Assembly: GCF_000463115.2 (NCBI RefSeq)
Contig: NZ_AWFX01000057.1
Coordinates: 193,251-256,417, forward strand
Direction: 5' to 3'
DNA from: Franconibacter helveticus LMG 23732
GTDB lineage: Bacteria > Pseudomonadota > Gammaproteobacteria > Enterobacterales > Enterobacteriaceae
DNA: 63,167 bases
Part shown: positions 1 through 9,331 of the stretch, in pieces
How the letters are laid out: the number at the start of each line of letters is the position of its first letter
Position numbering within the stretch: position 1 is the first letter of the stretch
Position numbers and translations under genes: made by a program
The notes under the pieces: model-generated
The model's input: the letters and a program-made list of their open reading frames with translations, nothing else
Database searches by the model: none
Told to the model about the DNA's origin: nothing

Positions 1-837
1 CTCCTGAGAAAGCTTTGGCGTGGTTTCGCGCGAATAGCCCAGCAGGCCCATGTGATCCCAGCGCGTGGTTTCACCAATAATGAACACCATGTAGGTGTCA
101 TCGATGTCCTTCGGCGCCTCGTAAGTAAATTTCTTCGCCGGGTTGATCAGCGACTTATTATCGCTTGATTCATCGACCTGCGCCCAGGCATACAGCCCCA
201 GGGCAGAGAGCCAGTTAGAAGGCAGATAAGAGTTTGCCACCACGCCGCCGTAGCTTGGCATATCCACGCCCGAGGTGCGCTCAACGGTTTTCTGATGCAT
301 GTCGAGCAGGCGAATCGGCGCCCAGACCAGCAGCCCGGCCACCACCACGACAATGGCGCTTCGCATGCGCTGTTCACGACTGCGCAGCTGGCGCATCAGG
401 GTGAAACGGCAGCGGTTGCGCCAGATAAGCATCATCGGCAAGGCGCTGACGCAAAGCATCCAGGCAAAGAACTGCCAGCCAACGACCTCTTTAGAGAGAT
501 CGATATCGGTGGTCATCACCGAAGCGATAATGCCGTAGCCAATCACCACGTTCAGGAAGGTCATGTAGTAGCTGGCGGCTGCGGAGAACAGCACGATAAG
601 CGTCGTCAAAATACGCCATACGCGCCGGCCGAATAAAGAAAGTATACGTAACAGAAAAAAGGTAACTAAAACGGTCGCAAACAGCTCAACCGCGGCGGAA
701 ATCCCTTTCAAGGCAGTAAAATCCTGCGCATATCCATCAAAGCGGCGGAAAAAAACCGCACAGTTAAAGAACAGACCAATATAGAGCGCAAGCAGAAAAC
801 TGACTTTCTGCTGCGTCATGGAGAGGATATATCTCAT
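1..837 (-). CDS. eptB: EptB, Kdo phosphoethanolamine transferase (5' part only)
   Basis: This is the N-terminal 279 codons of an inner-membrane phosphoethanolamine transferase; the rest lies beyond the left edge. The family (YhjW/EptB) adds phosphoethanolamine to the outer Kdo sugar of the LPS core. The start MRYILSMTQQK and the hydrophobic first ~190 residues (about five membrane segments) match E. coli EptB. The periplasmic catalytic domain begins near the window end with the metal/nucleophile motif GETTRWDHMG. In E. coli it is next to yhjX, as here apart from the inserted ohr. The reading frame runs cleanly to base 1. Confidence 0.93.
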   Translation of the reverse strand, partial: MRYILSMTQQKVSFLLALYIGLFFNCAVFFRRFDGYAQDFTALKGISAAVELFATVLVTFFLLRILSLFGRRVWRILTTLIVLFSAAASYYMTFLNVVIGYGIIASVMTTDIDLSKEVVGWQFFAWMLCVSALPMMLIWRNRCRFTLMRQLRSREQRMRSAIVVVVAGLLVWAPIRLLDMHQKTVERTSGVDMPSYGGVVANSYLPSNWLSALGLYAWAQVDESSDNKSLINPAKKFTYEAPKDIDDTYMVFIIGETTRWDHMGLLGYSRETTPKLSQE

Positions 838-1050
838 GCAAGCCGCCCCGGCAATACAGGTGCAAAAACGCTTTCCCTCGTTTAAAGAGAAAACTCATAC
901 GTAAAAAGGAATCTGAAGATTCTTGTCTTAGACGTGGCTAGTAGACCATAGCGGCGGAAAAAAGTTAGGAAAAATACGCGGCATTACCCGGATATTTACA
1001 AAATACCCGGGCTGGAAACAGATTGTAGTAATTGCTCAATAAGTGAGCAA

Positions 1051-1479
1051 TCAGGTGATGACGTTAAGCTTCACATCAATATTTCCACGGGTCGCGTTGG
1101 AATAAGGGCAGACGATATGCGCTTTTTGCACCAGTTCTTCCGCTTCGTCGCGGTCCATGCCCGGCAGATGAATATCCAGCTGTGCTTCAATGCCAAACCC
1201 CGTCGGCAGCGGGCCGATGCCCACTTGCCCTTCGATAAACGCATCCTGCGGCACTTTTTTCTTATCCTGCGCGGCGACATGCTTCAGCGCCCCCAGGAAG
1301 CAGGCGGAGTACCCTGCCGCGAAGAGTTGCTCCGGGTTGGTCACTTCCCCACCCATGCCGCCCATCTCTTTCGGTACGCCGAGCTTAACATCCAGCACGC
1401 CATCATCAGAGGTTGCACGACCATCGCGACCGCCCGTCGCTTTCGCTTTTGCGCGGTAAACCACCTTTTCTAAGGACAT
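1051..1479 (-). CDS. ohr: Ohr, organic hydroperoxide resistance peroxidase
   Basis: A 142-residue OsmC/Ohr-family thiol peroxidase that reduces organic hydroperoxides in the cytoplasm using lipoyl-dependent reductants. Both catalytic cysteines are visible: Cys60 in [10 protein letters not shown] and Cys124 in [13 protein letters not shown], with the usual Ohr spacing. The N-terminal [15 protein letters not shown] segment is the dimerisation strand typical of Ohr rather than OsmC. A possible ribosome site (AAGGA) lies upstream. An inverted repeat (ATTGCTC/GAGCAAT, 1031-1051) sits at its 3' end but lacks a clear T-tract. No ohrR regulator is seen nearby. The gene sits between eptB and yhjX, which are adjacent in E. 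coli, so it is an insertion relative to that genome. Confidence 0.93.
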   Translation of the reverse strand: MSLEKVVYRAKAKATGGRDGRATSDDGVLDVKLGVPKEMGGMGGEVTNPEQLFAAGYSACFLGALKHVAAQDKKKVPQDAFIEGQVGIGPLPTGFGIEAQLDIHLPGMDRDEAEELVQKAHIVCPYSNATRGNIDVKLNVIT

Positions 1480-1565
1480 GGCTTTTTCCTTCTGTTGTGA
1501 GTGTTACCAAAGGATAGACGTAATGCGCGTATTGTGGGGCGGCGCACTTTTCAGCCGCTATAAAT

Positions 1566-1589
1566 AAAAAAGCCGCCCCGAAGGGCGGC
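1566..1589 (-). terminator. Intrinsic terminator after yhjX
   Basis: Stem GCCGCCC/GGGCGGC with a four-base loop (1572-1589), followed on the minus strand by six Ts. It lies about 20 bp past the yhjX stop. Confidence 0.85.
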
Positions 1590-1608
1590 AGCAAGCCAGG
1601 AGACGCCG

Positions 1609-2811
1609 TTATGCGTGTGCGTGTTCCAGCACTTCGCGCTGCGGCTGGCGAATCGTTGTGGAAAGCGCGAGCGAGACAATCAGCAAAGCGAAAATGACGC
1701 AGAAGGTGACGTAAAAGCCGCCAAACAACGAGGCGATAACCGAGCCCACGATGCTGCCGATGCCGAAACCGAGATAAATCACGCCATAGTTTTTCGCGAG
1801 ATTATTCAGGCCGAAGAATTCGCTTACCAGCGACGGATAAACGGTAATAGTGCCGCCGAAATTAAACGCTACGCAGGCGATAGCGGCAAAAAAAGTCATT
1901 TCATTCAGCGGAGCGAAAAGCAGCGCCGCCATGCCGACCAGAGAAATCACCTGGCCGATAGTAATAACGCGGATACGGGAAATTTTATCGGAGAGAATGC
2001 CCAGCACCAGACGGCCCGAAAGGTTGGCGATGGAAATCACCGTCACGGCGTTGGCGGCGGTAGCAGCGTCCAGGCGCACCATCCCCTGAGCGATATCTTT
2101 CGCTACGCCAATAACATACAGGCCGCTCATGCACGCTGTCAGGAACATCAGCGCCAGCATCCAGTACTGCGGTTTGCGCATGGATTCCGCTAGGGTGAAA
2201 TCTGTCTCGCTCACGCCATTGGCGTTAACGACTTTCTGCACCGGCGCATCTTTCATAAGGGTCGCGCCGAAGAGGATCATCACCATCGCCAGCCCGCCCC
2301 AAATCATGAAAGTGTGCTCAAGGCCGACCGTCGCCAGCAGATGGCTGTCGATAAATTTAAACCCGAGGCTGCCCAGACCATATGAGCCGATGGAAAACGC
2401 GGAGATAAGCCCTTTACGCTCCGGGAACCACTTCACGCAGTTAGAAAGCGTCAGCAAATAGCCTGCGCCGTCCGCCAGCCCCACCAGCACTCCCGCACTT
2501 AGCCACAGCATCAGCAGGTTACTGGAATGCGCCGTCAGAAACAGGCCAAGCCCCAGCAGCACGCCGGAAGCCATGGTGACGCGCTTCACGCCAAAACGCT
2601 CTTGCAGTTTTCCGGCAACGGAAGAAGAGAGCGCAAGCCCGAGGCTCAAAAGACCAAAAGAGAACGCCACCTGGCTGATGGGCGCATCGAGCTTTTGCGA
2701 CAGGGAGCTGTTAAACAGGCTCCAGGTATAAACAGAGCCCAGCGCAAACTGGGTCACGATGGTGCCGACCAGGGTTAGCCAGCGGGTGCGGTTGTTCAGT
2801 GAAGTGTTCAT
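1609..2811 (-). CDS. yhjX: YhjX, MFS transporter of the oxalate/formate-pyruvate family
   Basis: A 400-residue major facilitator protein with about 12 membrane helices, close in length to E. coli YhjX (402). In E. coli yhjX is the main target of the pyruvate-responsive YpdA/YpdB two-component system. The N-terminal QFALGSVYTWSLFN segment is characteristic of the oxalate:formate antiporter subfamily. The polypeptide has two six-helix halves separated by a cytoplasmic loop around residues 190-215. Its upstream region carries a near-exact YpdB double site (2894-2924), so the regulation appears conserved. Transport of pyruvate or a related small acid is inferred from the family, not shown here. 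Confidence 0.92.
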   Translation of the reverse strand: MNTSLNNRTRWLTLVGTIVTQFALGSVYTWSLFNSSLSQKLDAPISQVAFSFGLLSLGLALSSSVAGKLQERFGVKRVTMASGVLLGLGLFLTAHSSNLLMLWLSAGVLVGLADGAGYLLTLSNCVKWFPERKGLISAFSIGSYGLGSLGFKFIDSHLLATVGLEHTFMIWGGLAMVMILFGATLMKDAPVQKVVNANGVSETDFTLAESMRKPQYWMLALMFLTACMSGLYVIGVAKDIAQGMVRLDAATAANAVTVISIANLSGRLVLGILSDKISRIRVITIGQVISLVGMAALLFAPLNEMTFFAAIACVAFNFGGTITVYPSLVSEFFGLNNLAKNYGVIYLGFGIGSIVGSVIASLFGGFYVTFCVIFALLIVSLALSTTIRQPQREVLEHAHA

Positions 2812-2893
2812 GGCAGTAATCCCGCAGAAAAATTAAGGAAGTTAACTGCCTCAAACCATAGCGAAATGGCTTTTATAACGGATCGAAAACGGC

Positions 2894-2924
2894 ATGAAAT
2901 GCAGGCAGGACGGAATGAAATGCC
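2894..2924 (-). promoter_or_regulatory. YpdB-type direct-repeat operator of yhjX
   Basis: Read on the minus strand this is GGCATTTCAT, an 11-bp spacer, then TGCATTTCAT. The E. coli YpdB site upstream of yhjX is a direct repeat of GGCATTTCAT with an 11-bp spacer (from memory), so only one base differs. It lies about 83 bp upstream of the yhjX start codon. Confidence 0.85.
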
Positions 2925-3146
2925 TGTCAGAAGGAATGAATGACCTTGAAACCTGCCGCACGCTCTGAAAGAAAACGTCTATGTAAGTACCCACTTCGCC
3001 TACAGGCCGCGCCACACAGGTAAACAAAATGTGAATTGATGTTGTGACGCGGGTAACAAAAATGCATTCCGTTTGCTGCCGCTTTACGCGTCATGTGTAA
3101 CAGGAAAAATGTTGCGGGGCGTTTCCCTCTCTTTTGCCTGAATTTT
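2925..3146. other. Intergenic stretch, one possible CRP site
   Basis: No credible gene is seen here. At 3043-3058 there is TGTGA-N6-TAACA, one mismatch from the CRP consensus. It is over 230 bp from the yhjX start, so its target is uncertain. Confidence 0.35.
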
Positions 3147-3415
3147 ATGGCGTGCCTGCTTAATACCCCGGAGGCTATCGCGGCCTACCATGAAGCGGGG
3201 AAGAGCTGGCGCTGCTGGAGCAGTTAACGGAGTGGCGAGAGGTGGCGGGCCTGACTAAAGCGCAGGTGGCGGCGCGAATGGGCGTCACGCCGCCCGCCAT
3301 CACGCGGCTGGAGCGTAACGTGACGCGCGCCAGCTGGCTCACGCTAAAACGTTACGCCGCGGCTTGCGGGGTGGATATCAGGCTCACCGCGCGCCGCGAA
3401 GGCAAGACAGGCTAA
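3147..3415 (+). pseudogene. Frameshifted Xre-type helix-turn-helix protein remnant
   Basis: ATG at 3147 opens a frame reading MACLLNTPEAIAAYHEAGK and then stops early. From about 3200 the -1 frame continues as EELALLEQLTEWREVAG and then a good Xre/HigA-like helix-turn-helix (LTKAQVAARMGVTPPAITRLE), ending at 3413-3415. Joining the frames near 3196-3203 would give a normal ~90-residue antitoxin-like protein. The second frame has no ATG before its domain; a tga lies at 3191-3193. A single base loss in the ggggaag run explains the pattern. No toxin partner is visible upstream. An alternative is a short intact protein using a GTG start near 3242. Confidence 0.6.
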
Positions 3416-3421
3416 GCGCGT

Positions 3422-4126
3422 TTAAAAACGGGCATTCACGCCAAGGCTGTAGAGATAAACCTCGCCCTCTGCCGTGCCGTCAGCCTGGGAAAGCGAGGCG
3501 TAGGCCGCCATATGCCGGTTAATGGGCATATCCGCGCCTACCGTCACATCCATCCAGTTGCCGTCCTGATTGCTTGAGGCGGTCATATGCATGCCGGACT
3601 GCGCTTTCCAGATATTTTCGCCGTACTGCTGGTTATAGCTGATTTGCGCCCAGGGCCGCAGATAACCGAGGCGGGAATCTACACGCCAGCCGAATGTGCT
3701 GACGCTGGCGTGCCAGAGCTTATCGCTGCTGCCTGCGGCGCTGTCGCCATAATCGTTATAGATAGCCGGATTGCTGCCGTCCCAGCGCCAGCTTGCTACC
3801 GGCCCGGTGGAAATCTGCGCCGGCAGCGTGATATTCCAGCCAACGCCCAGCGTCGCCGGGTCCGACGCGCTCTCCTGGTAAGAGAGCACGGTCAGCCCCG
3901 CCGCATTGCTCTGGCGCTGCGCGGATTCAATACGTTCGGCGAGAATATCGTTATAGCTGGGCCGCTTATCGTTATCCCAGGTATACCGTTCCGGGCCGGG
4001 CGCGTAATTGTCCTGGCCGATATATTCCTGCTGCCAGGCGTGGGCTGCGTGTGAAAAAAACAGACACCACGACAACCACGCCATGCGTTGAATAGCATGG
4101 CGCCCACTGCGTAAAGTTGTCATCAT
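3422..4126 (-). CDS. yhjY: YhjY, outer-membrane beta-barrel (autotransporter-domain) protein
   Basis: A 234-residue exported protein orthologous by position and sequence to E. coli YhjY, which is described as an autotransporter beta-domain/lipase-like protein of unknown role. A signal peptide is clear: a basic start, a hydrophobic core WLSWCLFFSHAAHA and cleavage before WQQEY. The remainder is rich in alternating aromatic/polar strands and ends in GVNARF, with the terminal phenylalanine expected of a BAM-inserted barrel. It is too short to hold a full passenger domain. It is divergent from tag, as in E. coli. Confidence 0.85.
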   Translation of the reverse strand: MMTTLRSGRHAIQRMAWLSWCLFFSHAAHAWQQEYIGQDNYAPGPERYTWDNDKRPSYNDILAERIESAQRQSNAAGLTVLSYQESASDPATLGVGWNITLPAQISTGPVASWRWDGSNPAIYNDYGDSAAGSSDKLWHASVSTFGWRVDSRLGYLRPWAQISYNQQYGENIWKAQSGMHMTASSNQDGNWMDVTVGADMPINRHMAAYASLSQADGTAEGEVYLYSLGVNARF

Positions 4127-4279
4127 CAGGCGACTCCAGAAGAGAGCCGGTTCCGGCGTATTATTGTTCGCTTTATAAACGGATTTGCGTATAACCCTGA
4201 GTTAACTATTGTCTCTTTATCCGCTACGTCAAGCAGGGTTAAGCAAGACTTTACTTCACCAGAAACAGAGGACGTCGTT

Positions 4280-4843
4280 ATGCAACGTTGCGGTTGGGTT
4301 ACCCAGGATCCCCTTTATCTTGACTACCACGATAAAGAATGGGGGATCCCCCAGACCAGCAGTAAAAAACTTTTCGAAATGCTCTGCCTGGAGGGTCAGC
4401 AGGCGGGCCTTTCGTGGATAACGGTACTGAAAAAAAGAGCGCATTACCGTCGATGCTTTCACGATTTTGATCCTTCAGCCGTCGCGTTAATGCAGCCTGA
4501 GGATGTGGAAAAATTGCTGCTGGAGCCGGGCATTATTCGCCATCGCGGAAAAATAGAAGCCATTATCAATAACGCGAAGGCTTATCTGGCGATGGAAGCC
4601 GAAGGCGAAACGTTTTCGAAGTTTATCTGGTCGTTTGTGAATAACGAGCCGCAGATTAACCGCCACGCCGCGCTTGCCGAGGTTCCCGCCAGCACTGCTG
4701 TTTCCGAAGCGCTGTCGAAAGCGTTGAAAAAACGCGGCTTTAAGTTTGTCGGCTCCACCACCTGCTATGCATTTATGCAGGCGTGCGGGCTGGTGAACGA
4801 TCATCTCACCGGCTGTTTCTGCCACCCGGACTACCGCGCATGA
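4280..4843 (+). CDS. tag: Tag, DNA-3-methyladenine glycosylase I
   Basis: A 187-residue base-excision repair enzyme, the same length as E. coli Tag. It removes 3-methyladenine from alkylated DNA. The structural zinc ligands are visible as Cys4 (MQRC), His17 (LDYHDKEWG) and a C-terminal His/Cys pair in DHLTGCFCHPDY. Its stop codon overlaps the ATG of yiaC (ATGA), so the two are translationally coupled, as in E. coli. Confidence 0.96.
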   Translation: MQRCGWVTQDPLYLDYHDKEWGIPQTSSKKLFEMLCLEGQQAGLSWITVLKKRAHYRRCFHDFDPSAVALMQPEDVEKLLLEPGIIRHRGKIEAIINNAKAYLAMEAEGETFSKFIWSFVNNEPQINRHAALAEVPASTAVSEALSKALKKRGFKFVGSTTCYAFMQACGLVNDHLTGCFCHPDYRA

Positions 4844-5286
4844 TCCGCGAAGGAGAGATGAAAGATATCGAGGCGCTGCTGCCGTTATGGCTCGCCAGCA
4901 CCACCCTGGCGCACCCGTTTATTTCGCCTGAATACTGGCAGGAAAGCTTGCCTTCCGTACGCGATCTCTACCTGCCGAGGGCAAGAACCTGGATTGCGGA
5001 ACGGGGCGGCGAACCCGAGGGGTTTATCAGCGTGCTGGATGAGCGCTTTATCGGCGCGCTGTTCGTCGCGCCGGAAAAGCTTGGCGAAGGCATCGGCGCT
5101 GCGTTGCTCTGTCATGCTAAGCAACATTATGACGACCTTAGCCTTGAGGTGTACCAGCAAAACGCGCGCGCGGTGCGTTTCTACCACGCGCAGGGCTTTC
5201 GCATTGCTGCAAGCGCCTGGCAGGAAGAAACGCAACACTCAACCTGGATTATGCGCTGGCGGGCGGATCAAACGCCGTCACGTTAA
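4840..5286 (+). CDS. yiaC: YiaC, GNAT-family N-acetyltransferase
   Basis: A 148-residue GNAT acetyltransferase; E. coli YiaC (146) is a protein lysine acetyltransferase. The start [17 protein letters not shown] matches the family start and overlaps the tag stop, so the longer frame beginning at 4783 is not used. The acetyl-CoA loop is seen around [15 protein letters not shown], followed by the [19 protein letters not shown] strand-helix typical of the fold. Its 3' end overlaps the 3' end of bisC on the other strand by 38 bp. Confidence 0.92.
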   Translation: MIREGEMKDIEALLPLWLASTTLAHPFISPEYWQESLPSVRDLYLPRARTWIAERGGEPEGFISVLDERFIGALFVAPEKLGEGIGAALLCHAKQHYDDLSLEVYQQNARAVRFYHAQGFRIAASAWQEETQHSTWIMRWRADQTPSR

Positions 5287-7582
5287 GCGCAGGCCCCTGG
5301 TATTTTTCCATCCACACAAGCGTTGTGTTGCCTGCGCAGCCATTGCCAAGACGCGAAGACGGAATATCCAGCGTCAGTACGTTGACCGCGCCGTTTTTAC
5401 AGATCCCGCCAGCGGATTGATCAAGGTCCGGCCAGGCGCCCTGATGCAGGCAGATGACGCCGGGCTTAATGCCTTCGGTGACGACCGCGCCCGCTAATAC
5501 CTGGCCGCGCTCGTTCCACACGCGCACCAGGTCGCCGTCTTTAATGCCCCGCGCCTTCGCATCCTGCGGATGCAGCGTCAGCGGTTCGCGCCCCGCCACC
5601 GCGTAGCGCTCTCGCAGCTTCGCATAGTTAAGCTGGCTATGCAGGCGGTGCGCCGGATGCGCTGACAGCAGCTGCAACTGCCCTTCCCGCGCGTTGCCCT
5701 GCCACTCGTCCGGCGCAAGCCAGGCAGGGTGCGGCGGGCAATCGGCATAGCCATAAGCGGCGATGCGCTCTGAATAAATTTCAATTTTACCGCTGGGCGT
5801 TTTAAGCGGGTTTGCCGCCGGGTCTTCGCGAAAGGCGGCGAAGCGAATAAACTCAGCATTCTTCGCATTTTCCGGCATTTCGATAATTTTGTTTGCCTGC
5901 CAGAACGCCTCAAACGGCGGCAGTGTCACCTGCTGCTGCGCGCCGCGCTCGCCAGCGATGTTATAGAACGTCTCCAGCCATTCCAGCTCGCTTTTGCCTT
6001 CGGTAAAGCGCGCATGGCCGCCTTCTTCCCATAATTCGCTGAGTTGCGCAAAAATATCAAAGTCATTACGCGCTTCATACTGCGGCGGCACGACCTGCTT
6101 CATCGGCACCAGATGCTGGTTGCTGTAGTCGCCGGTCATGGTCATATCGTTGCGCTCAAACGAGGTGGTGACAGGCAGCACGATATCGGCGTGCTTCGCC
6201 GCGCCTGTCCAGAAACACTCGGAAATCACCACCAGCTCCGGCTTCTGCCAGGCGTTGATCAGCCGGTTGGTGTCCTGATGATGGGTAAAGTTGCTGCCAC
6301 CCGCCCACCAGATAAAGCGGATATCCGGGAAAGTACGCTGCTCGCCGTTGTGGTGATAAGCGCCGCCGGGGTTTTCCAGCGCTTCGACAAGGCGCGCCAC
6401 CGGAATTTTTTCTACAGCGTCCGTACCGCCTGCCACGGATCCCTGCATGGAAGCCAGCACCGCTGCGCGCCGTGTGGGGTTGCCGCCGTTGGCGAAGTGG
6501 TAGGAAAGGCCAAAGCCGCCGCCCGGCAGGCCGATCTGTCCGAGCATGGCGGCAAGCGTGACCAGCATCCAGTGCTTTTGTTCGCCGTACTGCTGGCGCT
6601 GCATTCCCCAACCCGCCATCAGCATGGTGCGGTTTTCATGGAAAAGCTGCGCCAGTTCGCGAATAGTGACGGCATCCACGCCGCAAATCTCCGCCGCCCA
6701 CTCTGCGGTTTTCGCCGTGCCGTCGCTTTTTCCGGTAAGGTAATCGGCGAAAATTTCATAGCCGTGGGCGCAGCGCGCCAGAAACGCCTCATCCTGCCAG
6801 CCGTTTTCCACCAGCGTGTGGGCGATGCCGAGCATCAGCGCCACGTCGGTGCCCATGTGCGGGGCTATCCACTCCACGCTGTCGCCAAGAAAATCCACCG
6901 TTTCCGAGCGCATCGGGTCGATGCACAAAATGCGCTTGCCGCTGTTCTTCAACTGTTCGAAATAGCCGATTCCCTGCTCATCAGAAGCGTTCCAGGCGAT
7001 TTTCAGCGTATTGATCGGGTTGGCGCTCCACAGCACGACAACCTCGCTGTGCTCCAGCACCAGAGGCCAGCTGGTCTGCTGCTGGTAAACTTCGTTGCCG
7101 CCCACGACATAAGGCATGATCGCCTGCGCCGCGCCGGTGGAGTAATCCCCCAGATGACCGGTGTAGCCGCCCGCAAGGCTCATGTAGCGCTGCAACAGCG
7201 TCGCCGCTTTGTGCAGAACGCCGTTGGAGCGCCAGCCATAGGAACCGGCGAAAATCGCCGCCGGGCCGTAGTCCGCGCGAATGCGCTGATGCTGCTGATG
7301 GATGAGCCGCAACGCCTCGTCCCAGCTAATGCGCACGTACTCATCCTGTCCGCGCACGCCCTGCGGATTATCCGGCGAAGCGAGAAAGCCTTTACGCGCC
7401 ATCGGGTAACGCACGCGGGTTTTGCTGTGCACCTGGTCCGGCACCGCAGTTTGCAAAGAATTGGGGTGGCGGGTTTCCAGCGCGCCGGTGGAAGAAAAGA
7501 CGGTTTCGCCGTCAGTTTCCACCACCATCGGCCCCCAGTGGGCGGCCGTGACAATCTGTTTTAAAGGGGATGAGTTGGCCAA
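5249..7582 (-). CDS. bisC: BisC, biotin sulfoxide reductase (molybdoenzyme)
   Basis: A 777-residue molybdopterin (bis-MGD) oxidoreductase of the DMSO-reductase family, the same length as E. coli BisC. It reduces biotin sulfoxide and methionine sulfoxide. The molybdenum ligand serine is Ser114 in [11 protein letters not shown]. Cofactor-binding segments include [28 protein letters not shown] and the C-terminal [12 protein letters not shown]. There is no twin-arginine leader and no N-terminal iron-sulfur motif, consistent with the cytoplasmic form. The start codon is TTG at 7580-7582 (TTG GCC AAC), which fits the family N-terminus MANSS. Confidence 0.96.
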   Translation of the reverse strand: MANSSPLKQIVTAAHWGPMVVETDGETVFSSTGALETRHPNSLQTAVPDQVHSKTRVRYPMARKGFLASPDNPQGVRGQDEYVRISWDEALRLIHQQHQRIRADYGPAAIFAGSYGWRSNGVLHKAATLLQRYMSLAGGYTGHLGDYSTGAAQAIMPYVVGGNEVYQQQTSWPLVLEHSEVVVLWSANPINTLKIAWNASDEQGIGYFEQLKNSGKRILCIDPMRSETVDFLGDSVEWIAPHMGTDVALMLGIAHTLVENGWQDEAFLARCAHGYEIFADYLTGKSDGTAKTAEWAAEICGVDAVTIRELAQLFHENRTMLMAGWGMQRQQYGEQKHWMLVTLAAMLGQIGLPGGGFGLSYHFANGGNPTRRAAVLASMQGSVAGGTDAVEKIPVARLVEALENPGGAYHHNGEQRTFPDIRFIWWAGGSNFTHHQDTNRLINAWQKPELVVISECFWTGAAKHADIVLPVTTSFERNDMTMTGDYSNQHLVPMKQVVPPQYEARNDFDIFAQLSELWEEGGHARFTEGKSELEWLETFYNIAGERGAQQQVTLPPFEAFWQANKIIEMPENAKNAEFIRFAAFREDPAANPLKTPSGKIEIYSERIAAYGYADCPPHPAWLAPDEWQGNAREGQLQLLSAHPAHRLHSQLNYAKLRERYAVAGREPLTLHPQDAKARGIKDGDLVRVWNERGQVLAGAVVTEGIKPGVICLHQGAWPDLDQSAGGICKNGAVNVLTLDIPSSRLGNGCAGNTTLVWMEKYQGPALNVTAFDPPASA

Positions 7583-7761
7583 AACGGGCTCCTGACTGGC
7601 ATTTGCAGATAACGTGGCGTGATTGTGGTTAATTTATCGCCACTCGACTCACTATTGCTTACAAAATCGGAAGAGTTCCTGAAATTTTCAACATAAACGC
7701 CGGGCATAATCAATCACCGCCGTTATGCACGGCTAAGAAATAAATTGAATAAGGATATGCG

Positions 7762-8424
7762 ATGAAAAAACGCGTAATGATGATTGCCGCTCTGGTAAGC
7801 GGCGCACTGGCCGTTTCCGGCTGTACGACTAACCCCTATACCGGCGAGCGTGAAGCGGGCAAATCGGGCATCGGAGCCGGTCTGGGCTCGCTGGTCGGCG
7901 CAGGCGTCGGCGCGCTCTCTTCATCGAAGAAAGATCGCGGCAAAGGCGCGCTGATTGGCGCGGCGGCAGGCGCAGCGCTCGGCGGCGGCGTGGGTTATTA
8001 CATGGACGTTCAGGAAGCGAAGCTTCGCGACAAAATGCAGGGCACCGGCGTAAGCGTGACCCGCAGCGGCGACAATATCATCCTGAATATGCCTAACAAT
8101 GCAACCTTCGACAGCAACCAGGCAAACCTGAAACCGGCGGGCGCCAACACCCTGACCGGCGTGGCGATGGTGCTGAAAGAGTACCCGAAAACGGCGGTTA
8201 ACGTGGTGGGTTACACCGACAGCACCGGCGGCCAGGATCTCAATATGCGTCTGTCACAGCAGCGCGCCGACAGCGTAGCCAGCGCGCTTATCACCCAGGG
8301 CGTGGCCGCCAACCGTATCCGCACCAGCGGCATGGGCCCGGCGAACCCTATCGCCAGCAACAGCACGGAAGAAGGTAAAGCGCAGAACCGCCGCGTGGAA
8401 ATTACCTTAAGCCCGTTGCAGTAA
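7762..8424 (+). CDS. yiaD: YiaD, OmpA-family outer-membrane lipoprotein
   Basis: A 220-residue lipoprotein (E. coli YiaD 219). The signal peptide ends in the lipobox VSGC with Cys21 as the lipidated residue. Next comes a glycine-zipper region (GIGAGLGSLVGAGVGAL and GAAAGAALGGGVGYYMD, residues ~38-85). The C-terminal OmpA-like peptidoglycan-binding domain (~110-215) carries NVVGYTDSTGGQDLNMRLSQ and the NRRVEI ending. In E. coli it can suppress a bamB defect. In E. coli ghrB follows it directly; here zinT and a kgu cluster lie between them. Confidence 0.93.
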   Translation: MKKRVMMIAALVSGALAVSGCTTNPYTGEREAGKSGIGAGLGSLVGAGVGALSSSKKDRGKGALIGAAAGAALGGGVGYYMDVQEAKLRDKMQGTGVSVTRSGDNIILNMPNNATFDSNQANLKPAGANTLTGVAMVLKEYPKTAVNVVGYTDSTGGQDLNMRLSQQRADSVASALITQGVAANRIRTSGMGPANPIASNSTEEGKAQNRRVEITLSPLQ

Positions 8425-8465
8425 CCGGCTTTATGCCTCATTTAGCCACAGGCGTGAGGCGAAAA

Positions 8466-8493
8466 TTACGGGAAAAGCGCGCTTTTCCCGTAA
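8466..8493 (-). terminator. Perfect 28-bp palindrome between yiaD and zinT
   Basis: A perfect dyad (each arm TTACGGGAAAAGCG) lies between the convergent yiaD and zinT stops. On the minus strand it is followed by TTTT, so it works best as the zinT terminator; it could also stop yiaD transcripts. Confidence 0.75.
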
Positions 8494-8500
8494 AAAACCG

Positions 8501-9139
8501 TTAATGGTGCAGCATCTCGTCGACAATCTCTTCTTTACTTAGCTGGTACGGATAATAAGTTGGCCAGTTATCCATCTCTTTCAGCAAAGCTTCATGCGAA
8601 CTGTTTCCCATAAAAATATGGAAATGCGCTGATTTGCGCGGCGCAATGGTATGGTCGCTGAACTGCACATATTTTGGCGCTTTAGAGGCGGCGTCTTTAC
8701 ATTCGAAGAGATAACGCACCCCTTTTTTACCGGATGCATAAGTCAGTATCTTATAGCCGCTATAGCTGTACTGGCAGGCGTTCACGGCTTTCCCTACATG
8801 GAACTCCATGACATTGTTTTCAATGCCAATCATCTCAACATCCGTGGCATACCCTTTTTTATAATAAGCGCGATACTCCTCAAGCGACTTACCGCTTTCT
8901 TTCGCTTTTTTCGCCAGCACCGGGTCTAAATCGCCGTTAAGCAAGTAAGGGTTAAGCGATTGCCAGACGCCGTCCCAGTCGCTCAGCGGTCGGTCCTTAA
9001 CGTTTTTATCATCAAATACTCCTTCGCTCGCCTTTCGTTCCACTTCGGTCATCGGGACGCCATGGTGGTGTCCGTGGGCAAAAGCCTGAACGCCCGGCAG
9101 CATCAGCCCCAACCCCAGTAAAAAAGCCGTTTTATTCAT
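8501..9139 (-). CDS. zinT: ZinT, periplasmic zinc/cadmium-binding protein
   Basis: A 212-residue periplasmic metal chaperone (E. coli ZinT/YodA 216) that works with ZnuABC under zinc limitation. The signal peptide runs to VQAFA and the mature protein begins with the histidine-rich HGHHHG. The calycin-like core contains the metal ligand segment [17 protein letters not shown] and ends with MLHH. In E. coli zinT is at a different location. A candidate Zur box lies 33 bp upstream (9172-9194), consistent with zinc repression. Confidence 0.94.
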   Translation of the reverse strand: MNKTAFLLGLGLMLPGVQAFAHGHHHGVPMTEVERKASEGVFDDKNVKDRPLSDWDGVWQSLNPYLLNGDLDPVLAKKAKESGKSLEEYRAYYKKGYATDVEMIGIENNVMEFHVGKAVNACQYSYSGYKILTYASGKKGVRYLFECKDAASKAPKYVQFSDHTIAPRKSAHFHIFMGNSSHEALLKEMDNWPTYYPYQLSKEEIVDEMLHH

Positions 9140-9171
9140 TTCTTTCGTCCTTCTTTGCAGGCCATCGTCAT

Positions 9172-9194
9172 TAATTGATACGTTATAACATATT
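9172..9194 (-). promoter_or_regulatory. Candidate Zur box of zinT
   Basis: A 23-bp window aligned to the Zur consensus (GAAATGTTATA-n-TATAACATTTC). The right half TATAACATATT is good; the left half matches only about six of eleven positions. It sits just upstream of zinT, where a repressor site is expected. Confidence 0.5.
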
Positions 9195-9331
9195 AATTAA
9201 TAGATCTGCAAAACCGCCCGCTGTGGCGCCGGACAGAGAACGATGCCTGCTTTACGGCTCCCCCCTAAATAATCTAATAATAAAAACAGCCACCTGACCG
9301 GCAGGCGTTACAGCACTTAAAAGGAAGCTCC

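Noticed and set aside
6044-7564. 506-codon open frame opposite bisC
   Set aside because: Antisense shadow of a conserved molybdoenzyme gene in high-GC DNA; no protein family features.
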